Assembly: GCA_002633085.1 (NCBI GenBank)
Contig: NSIV01000002.1
Coordinates: 231,602 to 295,601, forward strand
Direction of reading: 5' to 3'
DNA length: 64,000 nucleotides
Source of the DNA: Curvibacter sp. PD_MW3
GTDB lineage: Bacteria > Pseudomonadota > Gammaproteobacteria > Burkholderiales > Burkholderiaceae_C
Within the stretch, counting starts at the first letter, position 1; each line of letters opens with the position of its first letter. The translations under genes were made by a program, and so were the position numbers. A model generated the notes under the pieces. That model ran no database searches and had not been told where the DNA came from. It worked only from the letters and a program-made list of their open reading frames with translations. Below are positions 28,091-36,484 of the stretch, one piece after another.

Positions 28091-28390
28091 TCAGGCCTGC
28101 TCGTCGAGCAGGCGTCCCATCATCTTTTTCTCGGTCTGGATGACCTTCAGATTGGCGTCAAAGGCATAGCCAGCGCTCTTTTGATCCACCAAGTCTTTGG
28201 CCAGCGCCTCGCCCGGCACCGATGCCCGGCGGGTATTGGCCTTGACGCCACCCTCGGCCACCTCTTCCTGCGTCACGTCCTCGCGGCGGAAGTTGCTGGT
28301 TTCCACATTCGCAATGTTGTGGGCAGACGAGTCCATGCGACGCTGCGCAGCGTTGAGACCGGATTGGGCGATAGCGGAAGCGACGTTCAT
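28091..28390 (-). CDS. Orphan flagellar rod/hook-like mini-protein
   Basis: 99 aa from the ATG at 28390. The N-terminal MNVASAIAQSGLNAAQRRMDSSAHNIANVETSNFRRE matches the D0 helix of flagellar rod and hook proteins (S-x-N-ANxxT pattern), and the C-terminal helix (YAFDANLKVIQTEKKMMGRLLD) matches their C-terminal D0 partner. The middle domains are missing, leaving a minimal coiled-coil-forming protein. No flagellar genes are nearby. It may be an accessory rod component or a decayed or repurposed copy. Confidence 0.7.
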   Translation of the reverse strand: MNVASAIAQSGLNAAQRRMDSSAHNIANVETSNFRREDVTQEEVAEGGVKANTRRASVPGEALAKDLVDQKSAGYAFDANLKVIQTEKKMMGRLLDEQA

Positions 28391-28422
28391 GGCTGGACCT
28401 TGGAACCTATGGCTGCAATTTA

Positions 28423-28457
28423 ACAAACCTGGGCGCTATTCAAGCGCTCAGGTTTGT
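28423..28457. promoter_or_regulatory. 15-bp palindromic hairpin in a divergent promoter region
   Basis: Two 15-bp arms (ACAAACCTGGGCGCT and its inverted partner) pair fully with one G-T wobble around a 5-nt loop. It lies between the divergent rod-like gene (start 28390) and the small gene at 28485, where an operator or transcript hairpin would sit. No T-run follows on either strand. Confidence 0.5.
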
Positions 28458-28484
28458 AACAATTCGTACAAACGGACGCCGATA

Positions 28485-28739
28485 ATGGCCGCCGTCGAAA
28501 CCTTGCCCGTACGCGCTGATTTGCTCCCCATGACCGCCCAGCCCAGCCCTCTTGAAGCCACCCAAGCCCTGTTTGCCGAACTGCAACAGCGTGCGCTGGA
28601 CGCCGGCGTGACCCTGCGCCAGCCCCCGCCCGCCCCAACCACCTGTTGCGGACGCGGCTGCAACGGCTGCGTGTGGGAAGGTTTTTATGCGGCGGTGGAC
28701 TACTGGCGTGAGGAAGCGCTGCTGCAGCTGGCGCCCTGA
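28485..28739 (+). CDS. Oxidoreductase-like domain small Cys protein
   Basis: 84 aa from the ATG at 28485; an ATG at 28530 is an equally good start (69 aa). The core PPPAPTTCCGRGCNGCVWEGFYAAVDYWREEAL matches the oxidoreductase-like N-terminal domain family, which has CC-x2-GCxxC-type cysteines. It may bind a metal or cluster; no activity is established. Stands alone with a large palindrome upstream. Confidence 0.75.
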   Translation: MAAVETLPVRADLLPMTAQPSPLEATQALFAELQQRALDAGVTLRQPPPAPTTCCGRGCNGCVWEGFYAAVDYWREEALLQLAP

Positions 28740-28751
28740 GGCGCCCAGGCT

Positions 28752-29663
28752 TCAGCCCTGACCGAGTTTGGCCATGGCGCGGCCGACCTCGTGCGTCCCT
28801 TGGGCCGATCCATTGGGCGGCACGGTCTCGCCAGCACGGTCGGTCACCTCGGCCAGCTGGGCTGCCAGCCGTTCGTCCGCATCGTTGCCGAAACCGATCC
28901 AGGCCCCTTGCGTCATGGTGATGTGGGCGGCCTCGAAGCTGCCGGCACCGGCGCACAGCGTGGTGCGGGTCGGCGCATCGGCACTGGCCAGCACTAGCAT
29001 GGCCGGCACCACGGCTTCGGGCTTCAGGGCCTGCAGCACGGCTTCGGGCATCAGGTCCTCGGTCATGCGCGTGGCGGCGGTCGGGGCCAGGCAGTTGACG
29101 CGGATGTCGTGCTTGGCGCCTTCTAGCGCCAGCGTCTGCATCAGGCCGACGAGCGCCAGCTTGGCCGCACCGTAGTTGGACTGGCCGAAGTTGCCGTACA
29201 GGCCGGTGGAGGACGTCGTCATGACGATGCGGCCGTATTTCTGTTCGGTCATGATGGGCCACACTGCTTTCGTGCAGTGCACCGCGCCCATGAGGTGCAC
29301 GTCGAGCACCAGGCGGAAATCAGCCAGGTCCATCTTGGCGAAGGTCTTGTCACGCAGGATGCCGGCGTTGTTGACGAGAATGTCAACGCGGCCCCAGGTG
29401 TCCATGGCCTGCTGCACCATGGCCTGCACGGCAGCGAAGTCGGTCACCGAGGCGGCGTTGGCAATCGCCTCGCCACCGGCAGCACGGATCTCGTCCACCA
29501 CGGCCTGCGCCGCCGAAGCGGAGCCACCGGAGCCGTCGCGGGCGCCGCCAAGGTCATTGACCACCACCCGGGCACCACGCGCGGCCAGTGCCAGCGCATG
29601 CTGTTTGCCCAGGCCGCCGCCGGCGCCGGTCACGATGGCCACACGGCCCTTGAAGTCGATCAT
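28752..29663 (-). CDS. SDR enzyme of the MFE-2 / (3R)-hydroxyacyl-CoA dehydrogenase type
   Basis: 303 aa. Motifs: VAIVTGAGGGLGKQHAL, VNDLGGARDGSGGS, NNAGILRDKTFAKM, SSTGLYGNFGQSNYGAAK and NCLAPTAATRMT. The GGxRDGSG and LRDKxF blocks are typical of the dehydrogenase domain of peroxisomal multifunctional enzyme 2 and its bacterial stand-alone relatives. They oxidise (3R)-hydroxyacyl-CoA. The C-terminal ~60 residues extend beyond a standard SDR, as in that group. Neighbours do not form a clear beta-oxidation operon. Confidence 0.88.
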   Translation of the reverse strand: MIDFKGRVAIVTGAGGGLGKQHALALAARGARVVVNDLGGARDGSGGSASAAQAVVDEIRAAGGEAIANAASVTDFAAVQAMVQQAMDTWGRVDILVNNAGILRDKTFAKMDLADFRLVLDVHLMGAVHCTKAVWPIMTEQKYGRIVMTTSSTGLYGNFGQSNYGAAKLALVGLMQTLALEGAKHDIRVNCLAPTAATRMTEDLMPEAVLQALKPEAVVPAMLVLASADAPTRTTLCAGAGSFEAAHITMTQGAWIGFGNDADERLAAQLAEVTDRAGETVPPNGSAQGTHEVGRAMAKLGQG

Positions 29664-29755
29664 GCTGTTTCCTTCCGCTTGGTTAGCCTATGCTGTGAAT
29701 CCTGCAAATCTTAATTCACCCGTTTTTCGAGACCGGTCACCTGTCTGACAGCACC

Positions 29756-30625
29756 ATGCAACTGAACTCCGAAGTCGTCACCGCCCCACCGCGCGCCGCT
29801 GCCACGGTGGTCATGCTGCGCGATGCCCCCGAAGGCCTGGAGGTGTTCCTGCTCAAGCGCCACGGCAACTCGGACGTGCTGGGCGGTGCCTATGTCTTTC
29901 CCGGTGGCAAGGTCGATGCGACCGATGCCGGCCTGGCCGCCCACCTGAACCAGTCGCCTGTCGAGTTGCACGCCGCACTGGGCGAAACCGAGCTGGACCT
30001 GCCGACGGCCACCAGTTTTTATGTGGCAGCGCTGCGCGAAGCGTTCGAAGAGTCGGGGGTGCTGTTTGCCAACGAGGCAGACGCCGCGCAGTTGCAACAG
30101 GCCGCTGTGCTGCTGCGCCAAGGATTGGCCTTCGATGCCATGCTGGCGCAACTGGCATTGCAGCTGGACACACGCAGCGTGCTGCCCTGGTCGCGCTGGA
30201 TCACGCCGCGCATGCCCTCGGTCAGCAACAAGCGCTTCGACACCCGCTTCTTCGTGGCCGCCGTGCCGGCGCAGCAGACGGCGCGCCACGATGACTACGA
30301 GGCAACCGACAGCGTCTGGCTGGCGCCGCGACTGGCTCTGCAACAGTACTGGGATGGGCAGATCTCGCTGGCACCACCGCAGATCATGAGCTTGGCGCAT
30401 CTGGCGCGGCACGCGTCGGTGAGCAGCGTGCTGGCCGAGGCGCAGCGCCGCTTGCCACCCGTGATCCTGCCCGAATCGTTTGATGACAATGGCATGCGCG
30501 TGATCTGCTACCCCGGTGACGAACGCCACCCGGTTTCGCAGCGCGCCCTGCCCGGCCCGACCCGTCTGCACTTTCGCAACAAGCGTTTCGAGCCGCACAG
30601 CGGCTTCGAGGGCCTGTTCGCCTGA
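29756..30625 (+). CDS. NUDIX hydrolase (NUDT19-like)
   Basis: 289 aa. The Nudix box is split: FPGGKVDATDAG comes first and AALREAFEESGVLF (~92-105) after an insertion of about 35 residues, as in the NUDT19/RP2 group, which contains CoA diphosphatases. The REAFEESG core keeps the metal-binding Glu residues. N-terminal AAATVVMLRDAPEGLEVFLLKRH is typical. Substrate not certain. Divergent from the MFE-2-like SDR. Confidence 0.9.
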   Translation: MQLNSEVVTAPPRAAATVVMLRDAPEGLEVFLLKRHGNSDVLGGAYVFPGGKVDATDAGLAAHLNQSPVELHAALGETELDLPTATSFYVAALREAFEESGVLFANEADAAQLQQAAVLLRQGLAFDAMLAQLALQLDTRSVLPWSRWITPRMPSVSNKRFDTRFFVAAVPAQQTARHDDYEATDSVWLAPRLALQQYWDGQISLAPPQIMSLAHLARHASVSSVLAEAQRRLPPVILPESFDDNGMRVICYPGDERHPVSQRALPGPTRLHFRNKRFEPHSGFEGLFA

Positions 30626-30739
30626 GGCAACCCGCACAGCAATACCGGGCGACGAGCGGGCTTGCGCAGACAAAGCGCGGCCACTAGCATGCCCTCCCAC
30701 ACCAGCGGCAAGCAGCCGCGATCCAAAGGGAGGCGCACG

Positions 30740-31612
30740 ATGGACATCAAGGCTCCTTGGGAGTTGCCCGGACTCAGCGGCGGTCTGGCTTCCTACCGTT
30801 ACCGCTTTCTGGCCGAAGGCGATTCCTGGTTTTCGATCGGCGAGCTGCCGCCCTGGGCCACATCCAATCTGCTGTTCGAGCTACGGCAAAGCAGCCTCAA
30901 GAACGATGTCGTCGTCAATTGCGCCCACCAGGGCGACACGCTCACCCACATGGTGGAGATGTGGCACGACGCCAATTTCACCGGCCTGCTGGACGGCCCG
31001 ATCCAGAGGCCCTGGGATGGCATCCTGCTGTCCGCCGGCGGGAATGACCTGATCGATGCCAGTCTGGTGCCCGGCAGCGAGCCCAGCCATAAACGCCTGC
31101 TGCTGCTGCCGCACGAACGGCCGGAACAGCCCAGCTTGGGCAGCGACTATGTGTCCGAAACGGGCTGGCAGCTTTTCCTGTCTTACCTGCAGGCCAACAT
31201 CCAGACCCTGATCGAGCGACGCGATCACAGCCCGAGCCACGCATCGCAGTTGGGCTGGAAGGCGCCGATCTTTCTGCACACCTACCACCAACCCACCGTG
31301 CGCAATGCGCCCGCCGGCCCGTTGGGCCCGTGGCTCTACAAGGCGGTCACGCAGTACCACGTCCCAGAGCCGCACTGGCAGTTGGTCGGTGACGAGCTGT
31401 TCAGCCGCCTGCGCAGCGCTTTGCTCGGCGTGGCGTCGGACAGCGACCGCGTGTTTGTCTTCGACAGCTCTGGCACCGTGACGCTGGCGGCCGCCGTGCC
31501 CGGTTCGACCGGTGCCAGCGGTGACTGGCAGAACGAAATCCACCTCACGCCGCAGGGCTACCGCAAGGTGGCGTCCGCCCTGCTGGCTTTCATCGAAAGC
31601 CACATACCTTGA
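30740..31612 (+). CDS. SGNH/GDSL-type hydrolase
   Basis: 290 aa from the ATG at 30740, which has AAGGGAGG 6 nt upstream. Block I is AEGDSWFS (nucleophile Ser29), block III GGND (~99-102) and block V NEIHLTPQGY (His ~269). No signal peptide, so probably cytoplasmic. The substrate is unknown; the GDSW variant is found in uncharacterised proteobacterial esterases. Convergent with the NTF2-like gene that ends the fatty-acid operon. Confidence 0.85.
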   Translation: MDIKAPWELPGLSGGLASYRYRFLAEGDSWFSIGELPPWATSNLLFELRQSSLKNDVVVNCAHQGDTLTHMVEMWHDANFTGLLDGPIQRPWDGILLSAGGNDLIDASLVPGSEPSHKRLLLLPHERPEQPSLGSDYVSETGWQLFLSYLQANIQTLIERRDHSPSHASQLGWKAPIFLHTYHQPTVRNAPAGPLGPWLYKAVTQYHVPEPHWQLVGDELFSRLRSALLGVASDSDRVFVFDSSGTVTLAAAVPGSTGASGDWQNEIHLTPQGYRKVASALLAFIESHIP

Positions 31613-31619
31613 TGCGGCA

Positions 31620-32048
31620 TCAGCTGTTGGCGCGTCGCTTCAACCAACGCATCAGCCCGCCCACCAGCGGCAGCTTCTCGTACAACTCCTCCGCCGCATC
31701 CCAGTAGTCGCGGTGAAAGCAGATGCGCCCGTCCGGCGCCAGCTTGAGGTGCGTGGCGCCGCGAATGGTCTGCCGCACGTCCGGGCTGAACTTGCGGAAG
31801 CGGAAATGAAAGTCCCAGGTGAGAAAGCATTGCTCGCCATCGACCACGCGGCTGGTGATGACGAAACGCGGCTCATGCAGGTTCTCGTACATGTGGCCAA
31901 AGATGCGCTTCACCTCGCCCAGGCCACGTACCTCGTTGAAGGGGTCCTTGAACCAGGCGTCTTCGGTATAGAACTCGCCGAAGCGCTCGACGCTGTGCGG
32001 CGTCAGCGCTTCGAAGAAGACCACGATGCGTTCGATGGCGTGACTCAT
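31620..32048 (-). CDS. SnoaL/NTF2-like protein, last gene of the fatty-acid operon
   Basis: 142 aa NTF2-like fold (IERIVVFFEALTPHSVERFGEFYTEDAWFKDPFNEVRGL..., FHFRFRKF, GRICFHRDYWDAAEELYEKLPLVGGLMRWLKRR). Such proteins may bind a lipid-like ligand or act as isomerases. The ATG overlaps the stop of the SDR gene (ATGA), so it is the eighth gene of a tightly coupled operon with CFA synthase. Confidence 0.85.
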   Translation of the reverse strand: MSHAIERIVVFFEALTPHSVERFGEFYTEDAWFKDPFNEVRGLGEVKRIFGHMYENLHEPRFVITSRVVDGEQCFLTWDFHFRFRKFSPDVRQTIRGATHLKLAPDGRICFHRDYWDAAEELYEKLPLVGGLMRWLKRRANS

Positions 32049-32839
32049 AGTCCGGTGAACTTTCGCACAAGTGGGAAGTAAAGGCGATAGGGCAGCAGGC
32101 GCAGCAGCTTCATCCAGCGCGTGAAGCGTTTCGGGTAATGGATGTCGAAGTCGCCGCGTGCCCAGCCCGCCAGCATGGCTTGCGCCGCCTGCTCGGGCGT
32201 GATGAGGCCGGGCATCTTGAATTCGTTCTGGGCCGTCAGCGGTGTTTCGACAAACCCCGGATTGACCACGCTGACGCCGATACCCAACGGCTGCAGATCG
32301 AGGTAGAGCGTCTCGGCCAGGTTGATGAGCGCGGCCTTGGTGGGCCCGTAGGCCAGGCTTTGCGGCAGCCCCCGAAAACCCGCCACGCTGCTGACCAGGC
32401 TGATATGGCCGCTACCCTGAGCCCGCAGCCCCGGCAGCACGGTGTCGAGCACATACAGGGCGCCCAGGTAATTGATACGCTGGTGCGTCAGCATCTCCTT
32501 GAGATCGAAGGCATCTGCCCGTAGCGCGCGGTAATAGCCGGCGCAGTACAGCACCAGGTCGATCGCCTGCCGGGCCTCGATGCTGCGCGCGGCGGCCTGC
32601 ACCTGCGCCAGGTCCGTCACGTCCAACGGCAGGGCCACGGCACGCGAGCGGCCTTGTGCATCGCTGCCCGGGTGCTGCGCCACCCACGCATCCAGAGCCT
32701 GAGCCTGGCGGGCCGAGACGAACACCGTGGCGCCCTGTGCATGCAATGCCGAGGCTGTGGCGCGGCCGATGCCGCTGGAGGCGCCGACCAGCCAGACGGT
32801 CTTGCCGTGCCAGTCGCGCAGAGGCGTGTTGAAGGTCAT
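32045..32839 (-). CDS. SDR family oxidoreductase of the fatty-acid operon
   Basis: 264 aa from the ATG at 32839, overlapping the stop of the DUF3833 gene. Motifs TVWLVGASSGIGRATASAL, LYCAGYY, SSVAGFRGLPQSLAYGPTK and NPGFVETPLT mark a classical SDR; the C terminus is basic and hydrophobic (RWMKLLRLLPYRLYFPLVRKF), suggesting membrane association. Likely acts on a lipid or fatty-acyl intermediate of the operon, by context only. The longer track start into the next gene is rejected. Confidence 0.9.
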   Translation of the reverse strand: MTFNTPLRDWHGKTVWLVGASSGIGRATASALHAQGATVFVSARQAQALDAWVAQHPGSDAQGRSRAVALPLDVTDLAQVQAAARSIEARQAIDLVLYCAGYYRALRADAFDLKEMLTHQRINYLGALYVLDTVLPGLRAQGSGHISLVSSVAGFRGLPQSLAYGPTKAALINLAETLYLDLQPLGIGVSVVNPGFVETPLTAQNEFKMPGLITPEQAAQAMLAGWARGDFDIHYPKRFTRWMKLLRLLPYRLYFPLVRKFTGL

Positions 32840-33402
32840 GGCAGTCGCTTGCTGAAGGACAGTGTGACCTCGCCCAGCGTCACGCCCCACTTGCTCATGG
32901 TGGCGCGGTTGAGCATGACGCGGTCGTTCATCAGGTACATCCAGTCGTCGAAGCGCACCTCGATGATGCGGCCATCCACCGGCAGGCTCAGGGTGTAGGC
33001 CCAGTAGAAGGCATTGCCCTGCTCTTCGCCCACGGCCTCGCCCACCACGTCGTCGGCACGGCCGCTGTAGCGGCCCTGCCCGCCCGTACCGGGCTCGCGC
33101 TTGAGACGCCAGATGCGTTTTTGTGTCGTGCCGTCGGAATAGACAAAGTCTTCGTCCAGCACGCCCTCCTCGCGCCCGGCTTCGCCCTGCCAGCTGCATT
33201 GCATGACCACGGTGAAGCGCTTGACCACCTTGCCGGCACGGTCGGTGAAGACGCCGTAGGCATCAACGGTGCCATTGAAGTAGCGCCGCAGATCCAGCGG
33301 CGGGGTCTGGCCGGTGTAATCGCCGATCCTGGGTGAAGCACAGCCAGACAATGAAGCCGCGCCGAGCGCGGCGGTACCGGCGAGGAGGAGACGTCGTTTC
33401 AT
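32836..33402 (-). CDS. DUF3833 lipoprotein of the fatty-acid operon
   Basis: 188 aa from the ATG at 33402. Signal sequence with lipobox (LSGCASP, Cys21). Pattern LRRYFNGTVDAYGVFTDRAGKVVKRF and DEDFVYSDGTTQKRIWRL matches DUF3833, a periplasmic lipocalin-like domain nearly always found beside CFA-synthase-like and FAD-oxidoreductase genes. Probably a lipid-handling envelope protein. Overlaps the SDR by 4 nt. Confidence 0.88.
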   Translation of the reverse strand: MKRRLLLAGTAALGAASLSGCASPRIGDYTGQTPPLDLRRYFNGTVDAYGVFTDRAGKVVKRFTVVMQCSWQGEAGREEGVLDEDFVYSDGTTQKRIWRLKREPGTGGQGRYSGRADDVVGEAVGEEQGNAFYWAYTLSLPVDGRIIEVRFDDWMYLMNDRVMLNRATMSKWGVTLGEVTLSFSKRLP

Positions 33403-33422
33403 GAGTTGCCTTTCGTGCCGCC

Positions 33423-34679
33423 TCAGCGGCGGATGAAAAACCAATGCAGCAGGCCGGCGGCCAGCAGCTTGAGCAGACAGGGCAGCAGGCCGTAAGCGAT
33501 ACCCAGTGCCTGCAAGGCCTGAGGTTCGCGCGTGCCAGGCGCATAACCGAAGAGACCCAGCAGGGGCAACGCCAAGCCGGCGGCCAGCGCCAGGTTGAGT
33601 TTGGTGGCGAAGTTCCACCAGCCGAAGTAAGCGCCCTGTGCCTGGCCCAGATCACCGGCACGTGCCATCAGGCCGCTGAGCATGGCGCCGGGCAGGGCGA
33701 GGTCCGCACCCAGCGCCAAGCCGGACAGCATGCAGATCAGGACAAAGGGCAACGCGTCGCCGGCCCCCAGCCCGCTGGCCCAGACAAACACGCCGATGGC
33801 CAGCAGCATGCCGGCCAGCCAACAACGCGCCAGGCCGAAACGCCGCACACCGCGCAGCCACAAGGGCATGGACAACGCGGCACACAGAAAATAACTGCCC
33901 AGCACAAGCGGCTCGAGCGAAGGCGGCGCCTGCAAGCGGTCCTGCACGAAAAACAGCACCAACGTGGCCGGCACGGCGCTGGCAATGCCGTTGAGCATGA
34001 AGACCGCCAGCAGACGGCGAAAGGCCGTGCGACGCCAGGGCAGCCACAGTGCCGCCGCCCGCGGCGCTGCGGGCTGGTGCTGCAGCTGAGGTCGCGGCGC
34101 ACGCAGCCAGGCCAACCAGCCCAGCACGAGTGCCAGCCAGAACAGCATCACGGTGGGCGCCAGCCCGAGCAGGACCGGCACCAGCGATGCCAACAGCACG
34201 CCCAGCAGCCCCAGGCCTTCGCGCCAAGCCACCAGCCGGCTTTGCTGCACCGCATCGCCCGCGAGCAGTGCGCCCCAGGACTGGTGCGCCACCATGAGCG
34301 CGCTGTAGCTGGTATAGGTCAGCATCAGCAGCACGGCACTGGACCAGAGCAAGGCCTGCGGTTGCTGGGTCAGCGGAAAAAGCAGCAGCAGAAAACCCAG
34401 CGCCAACAAGACGCATGCCGCCGCCGCCCACGCCAGAACGGTACGCGCCGAGCGACGGAACAGGTGATCACACCAGCGCCCCAGCAGCGGGTCGATCAGG
34501 GCATCGAGCAAGCGGGTTGCCAGCAGCACGGCGCCGAGCGCGGCCAGCGGCACACCGAACTCGCGCGCGTAATGGTTGGGCAGCAGCACGTACAGCGGCA
34601 GGGCGACAAAGGCCAGCGGCAGCCCCATCAGGCCGTAACGCCAGCCCTGGCCCAGCGTGAGCGTGTGTGAGGTGGACAT
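33423..34679 (-). CDS. MFS transporter (GPH-like) of the fatty-acid operon
   Basis: 418 aa with about 12 hydrophobic helices. The N-terminal block (YGLMGLPLAFVALPLYVLLPNHYAREFGVPLAALG, LLDALIDPLLGRWCD) resembles the sugar:cation symporter/MelB branch of the MFS. No ligand can be inferred; in the operon it may move a lipid or lipid precursor. It lies 20 bp before the DUF3833 gene. Confidence 0.88.
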   Translation of the reverse strand: MSTSHTLTLGQGWRYGLMGLPLAFVALPLYVLLPNHYAREFGVPLAALGAVLLATRLLDALIDPLLGRWCDHLFRRSARTVLAWAAAACVLLALGFLLLLFPLTQQPQALLWSSAVLLMLTYTSYSALMVAHQSWGALLAGDAVQQSRLVAWREGLGLLGVLLASLVPVLLGLAPTVMLFWLALVLGWLAWLRAPRPQLQHQPAAPRAAALWLPWRRTAFRRLLAVFMLNGIASAVPATLVLFFVQDRLQAPPSLEPLVLGSYFLCAALSMPLWLRGVRRFGLARCWLAGMLLAIGVFVWASGLGAGDALPFVLICMLSGLALGADLALPGAMLSGLMARAGDLGQAQGAYFGWWNFATKLNLALAAGLALPLLGLFGYAPGTREPQALQALGIAYGLLPCLLKLLAAGLLHWFFIRR

Positions 34680-34700
34680 GGGATGCGTCGGAACCCGGTC

Positions 34701-35243
34701 TTAGTTGCTGCTGGCCACGGTCTGCCCCAGCAGGGCCTGGCGCAGGCGCGGCTCGGACGTCTTGTCCGACAGCCAGATGCCGAAAAACAGTTGCGCAAAC
34801 TCGGCGTCCATCACCTCGGCCGTCAGGCGGCCGTTGGCCAGGAAGCGCGCACCCTGCCCCGGCAGGTAGATGCCGAGCAGGCGATCGCCGGGCGCCACAT
34901 CGGGAAAGGCTTGCGTCATGGCCTGCAGCCAGGCCTGTGCCTGCGCCTCGGAAAAACGGCCGAGCCGGCGCATTTCGTCGATGGAACGCTGCGCGATGTC
35001 GCGCCCCTTGAAACCCCGCAGGTAACGCAACTCCAGCGCATAACGCTGCCGCGCCAGTGTGGCGCTGTCGAAGCCGGGCTCGACCCACAGACTGGCCTGG
35101 TAGACATCAAAACCCCAGAAGGTGAAGCGCGATGCCCCAGCCAGGCGCGGCTGCGCCAGTTCGCTGGCCACCGGCGCCGGCACGGCAGGTTGCGCCTGCG
35201 CCGCTGATTGCAGGCAAAAAATGGCCGGAACCCATACCAACAA
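34701..35243 (-). CDS. Chalcone-isomerase-like periplasmic protein
   Basis: About 180 aa. Start uncertain: no ATG lies close to the signal-peptide-like segment (LLVWVPAIFCLQSAAQA); in-frame TTG codons at 35243 and 35240 are likely, while the ATG at 35339 would overlap cfa by 85 bp. The domain reads like chalcone isomerase-fold proteins (RLAGASRFTFWGFDVYQASLWVEPGF, ALELRYLRGFKGRDIAQRSIDEM, LGIYLPGQGARFL). Bacterial members bind fatty acids or have no known activity. A repeat element covers the start region and may have altered initiation. Confidence 0.78.
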   Translation of the reverse strand: MLVWVPAIFCLQSAAQAQPAVPAPVASELAQPRLAGASRFTFWGFDVYQASLWVEPGFDSATLARQRYALELRYLRGFKGRDIAQRSIDEMRRLGRFSEAQAQAWLQAMTQAFPDVAPGDRLLGIYLPGQGARFLANGRLTAEVMDAEFAQLFFGIWLSDKTSEPRLRQALLGQTVASSN

Positions 35244-35271
35244 TGCGCAAGCCGCTATGTTTTTTGTAGCG
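35241..35271 (-). repeat. Dispersed intergenic repeat, copy D
   Basis: On the minus strand it reads CGCTACAAAAAACATAGCG then GCTTGCGCATTG, the same head palindrome and CTTGCGC core as the other three copies. It covers the cfa stop codon and the putative start of the chalcone-isomerase-like gene, so it has become part of coding sequence. Confidence 0.45.
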
Positions 35272-36484
35272 TGTACTGCACCACGTCGATGTTCGCCTCG
35301 TCGAAGGCTGCTTCGCAGTAAGCCAGGTAGAACTCCCATAAGCGCATGAACCTTTCGTCAAAACCCAGTTGCAGAATGCGGCGTCGCTCGGCCAGGAACT
35401 GATGGCGCCAGCGCCGCAGCGTCTCGGCGTAGTCGGGGCCGAAGGCCAGTTCATCCACCACCTTGAGGCCAGCCGCTTCGGCCTGGCGACGGAACTCGCT
35501 GGGGGATGGCAGGCAACCGCCGGGAAAGATGTACTGTTGGATGAAGTCGGTCGAGTTCACATAGCGTTCGAACAGCGCGTCGTCGATGACGATGCTCTGG
35601 ATGCAGGCACGGCCACCAGACTTGAGCAGGCGGTGCACGGTCTCGAAGTACTGCGGCCAGTACTCGCGGCCCACGGCCTCCACCATCTCGATGGAGCAGA
35701 TGGCGTCGAACGGGCCGTCGTTGATGTCGCGGTAGTCCTGCAGCCGCAGGTCGGCCCGCTGGCCCGCGCCCTGCCCCACCCCCAGCCGGGCCAGGCGCGC
35801 CTGGCCCCAGGCCAGCTGCTCGGTGCTGAGCGTGACGCCAACCATGCTGGCACCGAACTCGGTGCTGGCCATCTCGGCCAGTGCCCCCCAGCCGCAACCG
35901 ATCTCCAGCACGCGGTCGCCCGGCCGCACGCCCGCCATGCGCAGCGCACGGCGCACCTTGGCCTGCTGCGCCGGCACCATGTCACCGTCCAGCCGGCCCT
36001 CGAACCAGGCCGAGGAATAGTTCATGGTCTCGTCCAGCCAGAGCTTGTAGAAGGCGTTGCCGAGGTCGTAATGGGCGTGGATGTTTTTCTTGCTGTTGGC
36101 TTTGGTGTTGCGATGCAGCAGGTGGCGCAGCCGGTACAACAGGCTGCCAAGCCAGCTGCCGTAGATCACGCCCTCGATCTCCTGCCGGTTGCGCACGAAC
36201 AGGCGCAGCAGTTCGGCCAGCTGCGGCGTGCTCCAGTCGCCGGCCATGTAGCTTTCGGCAAACCCGATGTCGCCGGACTTGAGCACCGCACCGAACACGG
36301 CCCAGTTGTGCAGCACCAGGGTCACTGTGGGCTGCTCGCCTCGGCCGAACTGCTGCACCGTGCCGTCGGGCAGGTGCAGGGTGAGCGTGCCGTGGCGCAG
36401 GCGCTGCAACAACTTGAAGACGGTGCGCGCGCTGGCCGGAGCGCCGCGCGGAAGCGTCAGGGACGGTGCGGTGGTGCTGTTCAT
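35255..36484 (-). CDS. cfa: Cyclopropane-fatty-acyl-phospholipid synthase
   Basis: 409 aa from the ATG at 36484 overlapping the DUF1365 stop. SAM-dependent methyltransferase that modifies double bonds of membrane phospholipid acyl chains. Visible: HYDLGNAFYKLWLDETMNYSSAWF, SAM motif VLEIGCGWGALAE (~190-203), SIEMVEAVGREYW and QSIVIDD. The genomic setting (FAD oxidoreductase, DUF1365, DUF3833) is that of CFA-like methylases in stress- or light-induced lipid clusters; the product could be a cyclopropane, methyl or furan fatty acid. Its stop codon lies within a repeat element. Confidence 0.93.
   Translation of the reverse strand: MNSTTAPSLTLPRGAPASARTVFKLLQRLRHGTLTLHLPDGTVQQFGRGEQPTVTLVLHNWAVFGAVLKSGDIGFAESYMAGDWSTPQLAELLRLFVRNRQEIEGVIYGSWLGSLLYRLRHLLHRNTKANSKKNIHAHYDLGNAFYKLWLDETMNYSSAWFEGRLDGDMVPAQQAKVRRALRMAGVRPGDRVLEIGCGWGALAEMASTEFGASMVGVTLSTEQLAWGQARLARLGVGQGAGQRADLRLQDYRDINDGPFDAICSIEMVEAVGREYWPQYFETVHRLLKSGGRACIQSIVIDDALFERYVNSTDFIQQYIFPGGCLPSPSEFRRQAEAAGLKVVDELAFGPDYAETLRRWRHQFLAERRRILQLGFDERFMRLWEFYLAYCEAAFDEANIDVVQYTLQKT

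Noticed and set aside
33444-34670. 408-aa plus-strand ORF opposite the MFS gene
   Set aside because: Gln/Arg-rich product is the complement of a hydrophobic membrane protein; typical shadow.
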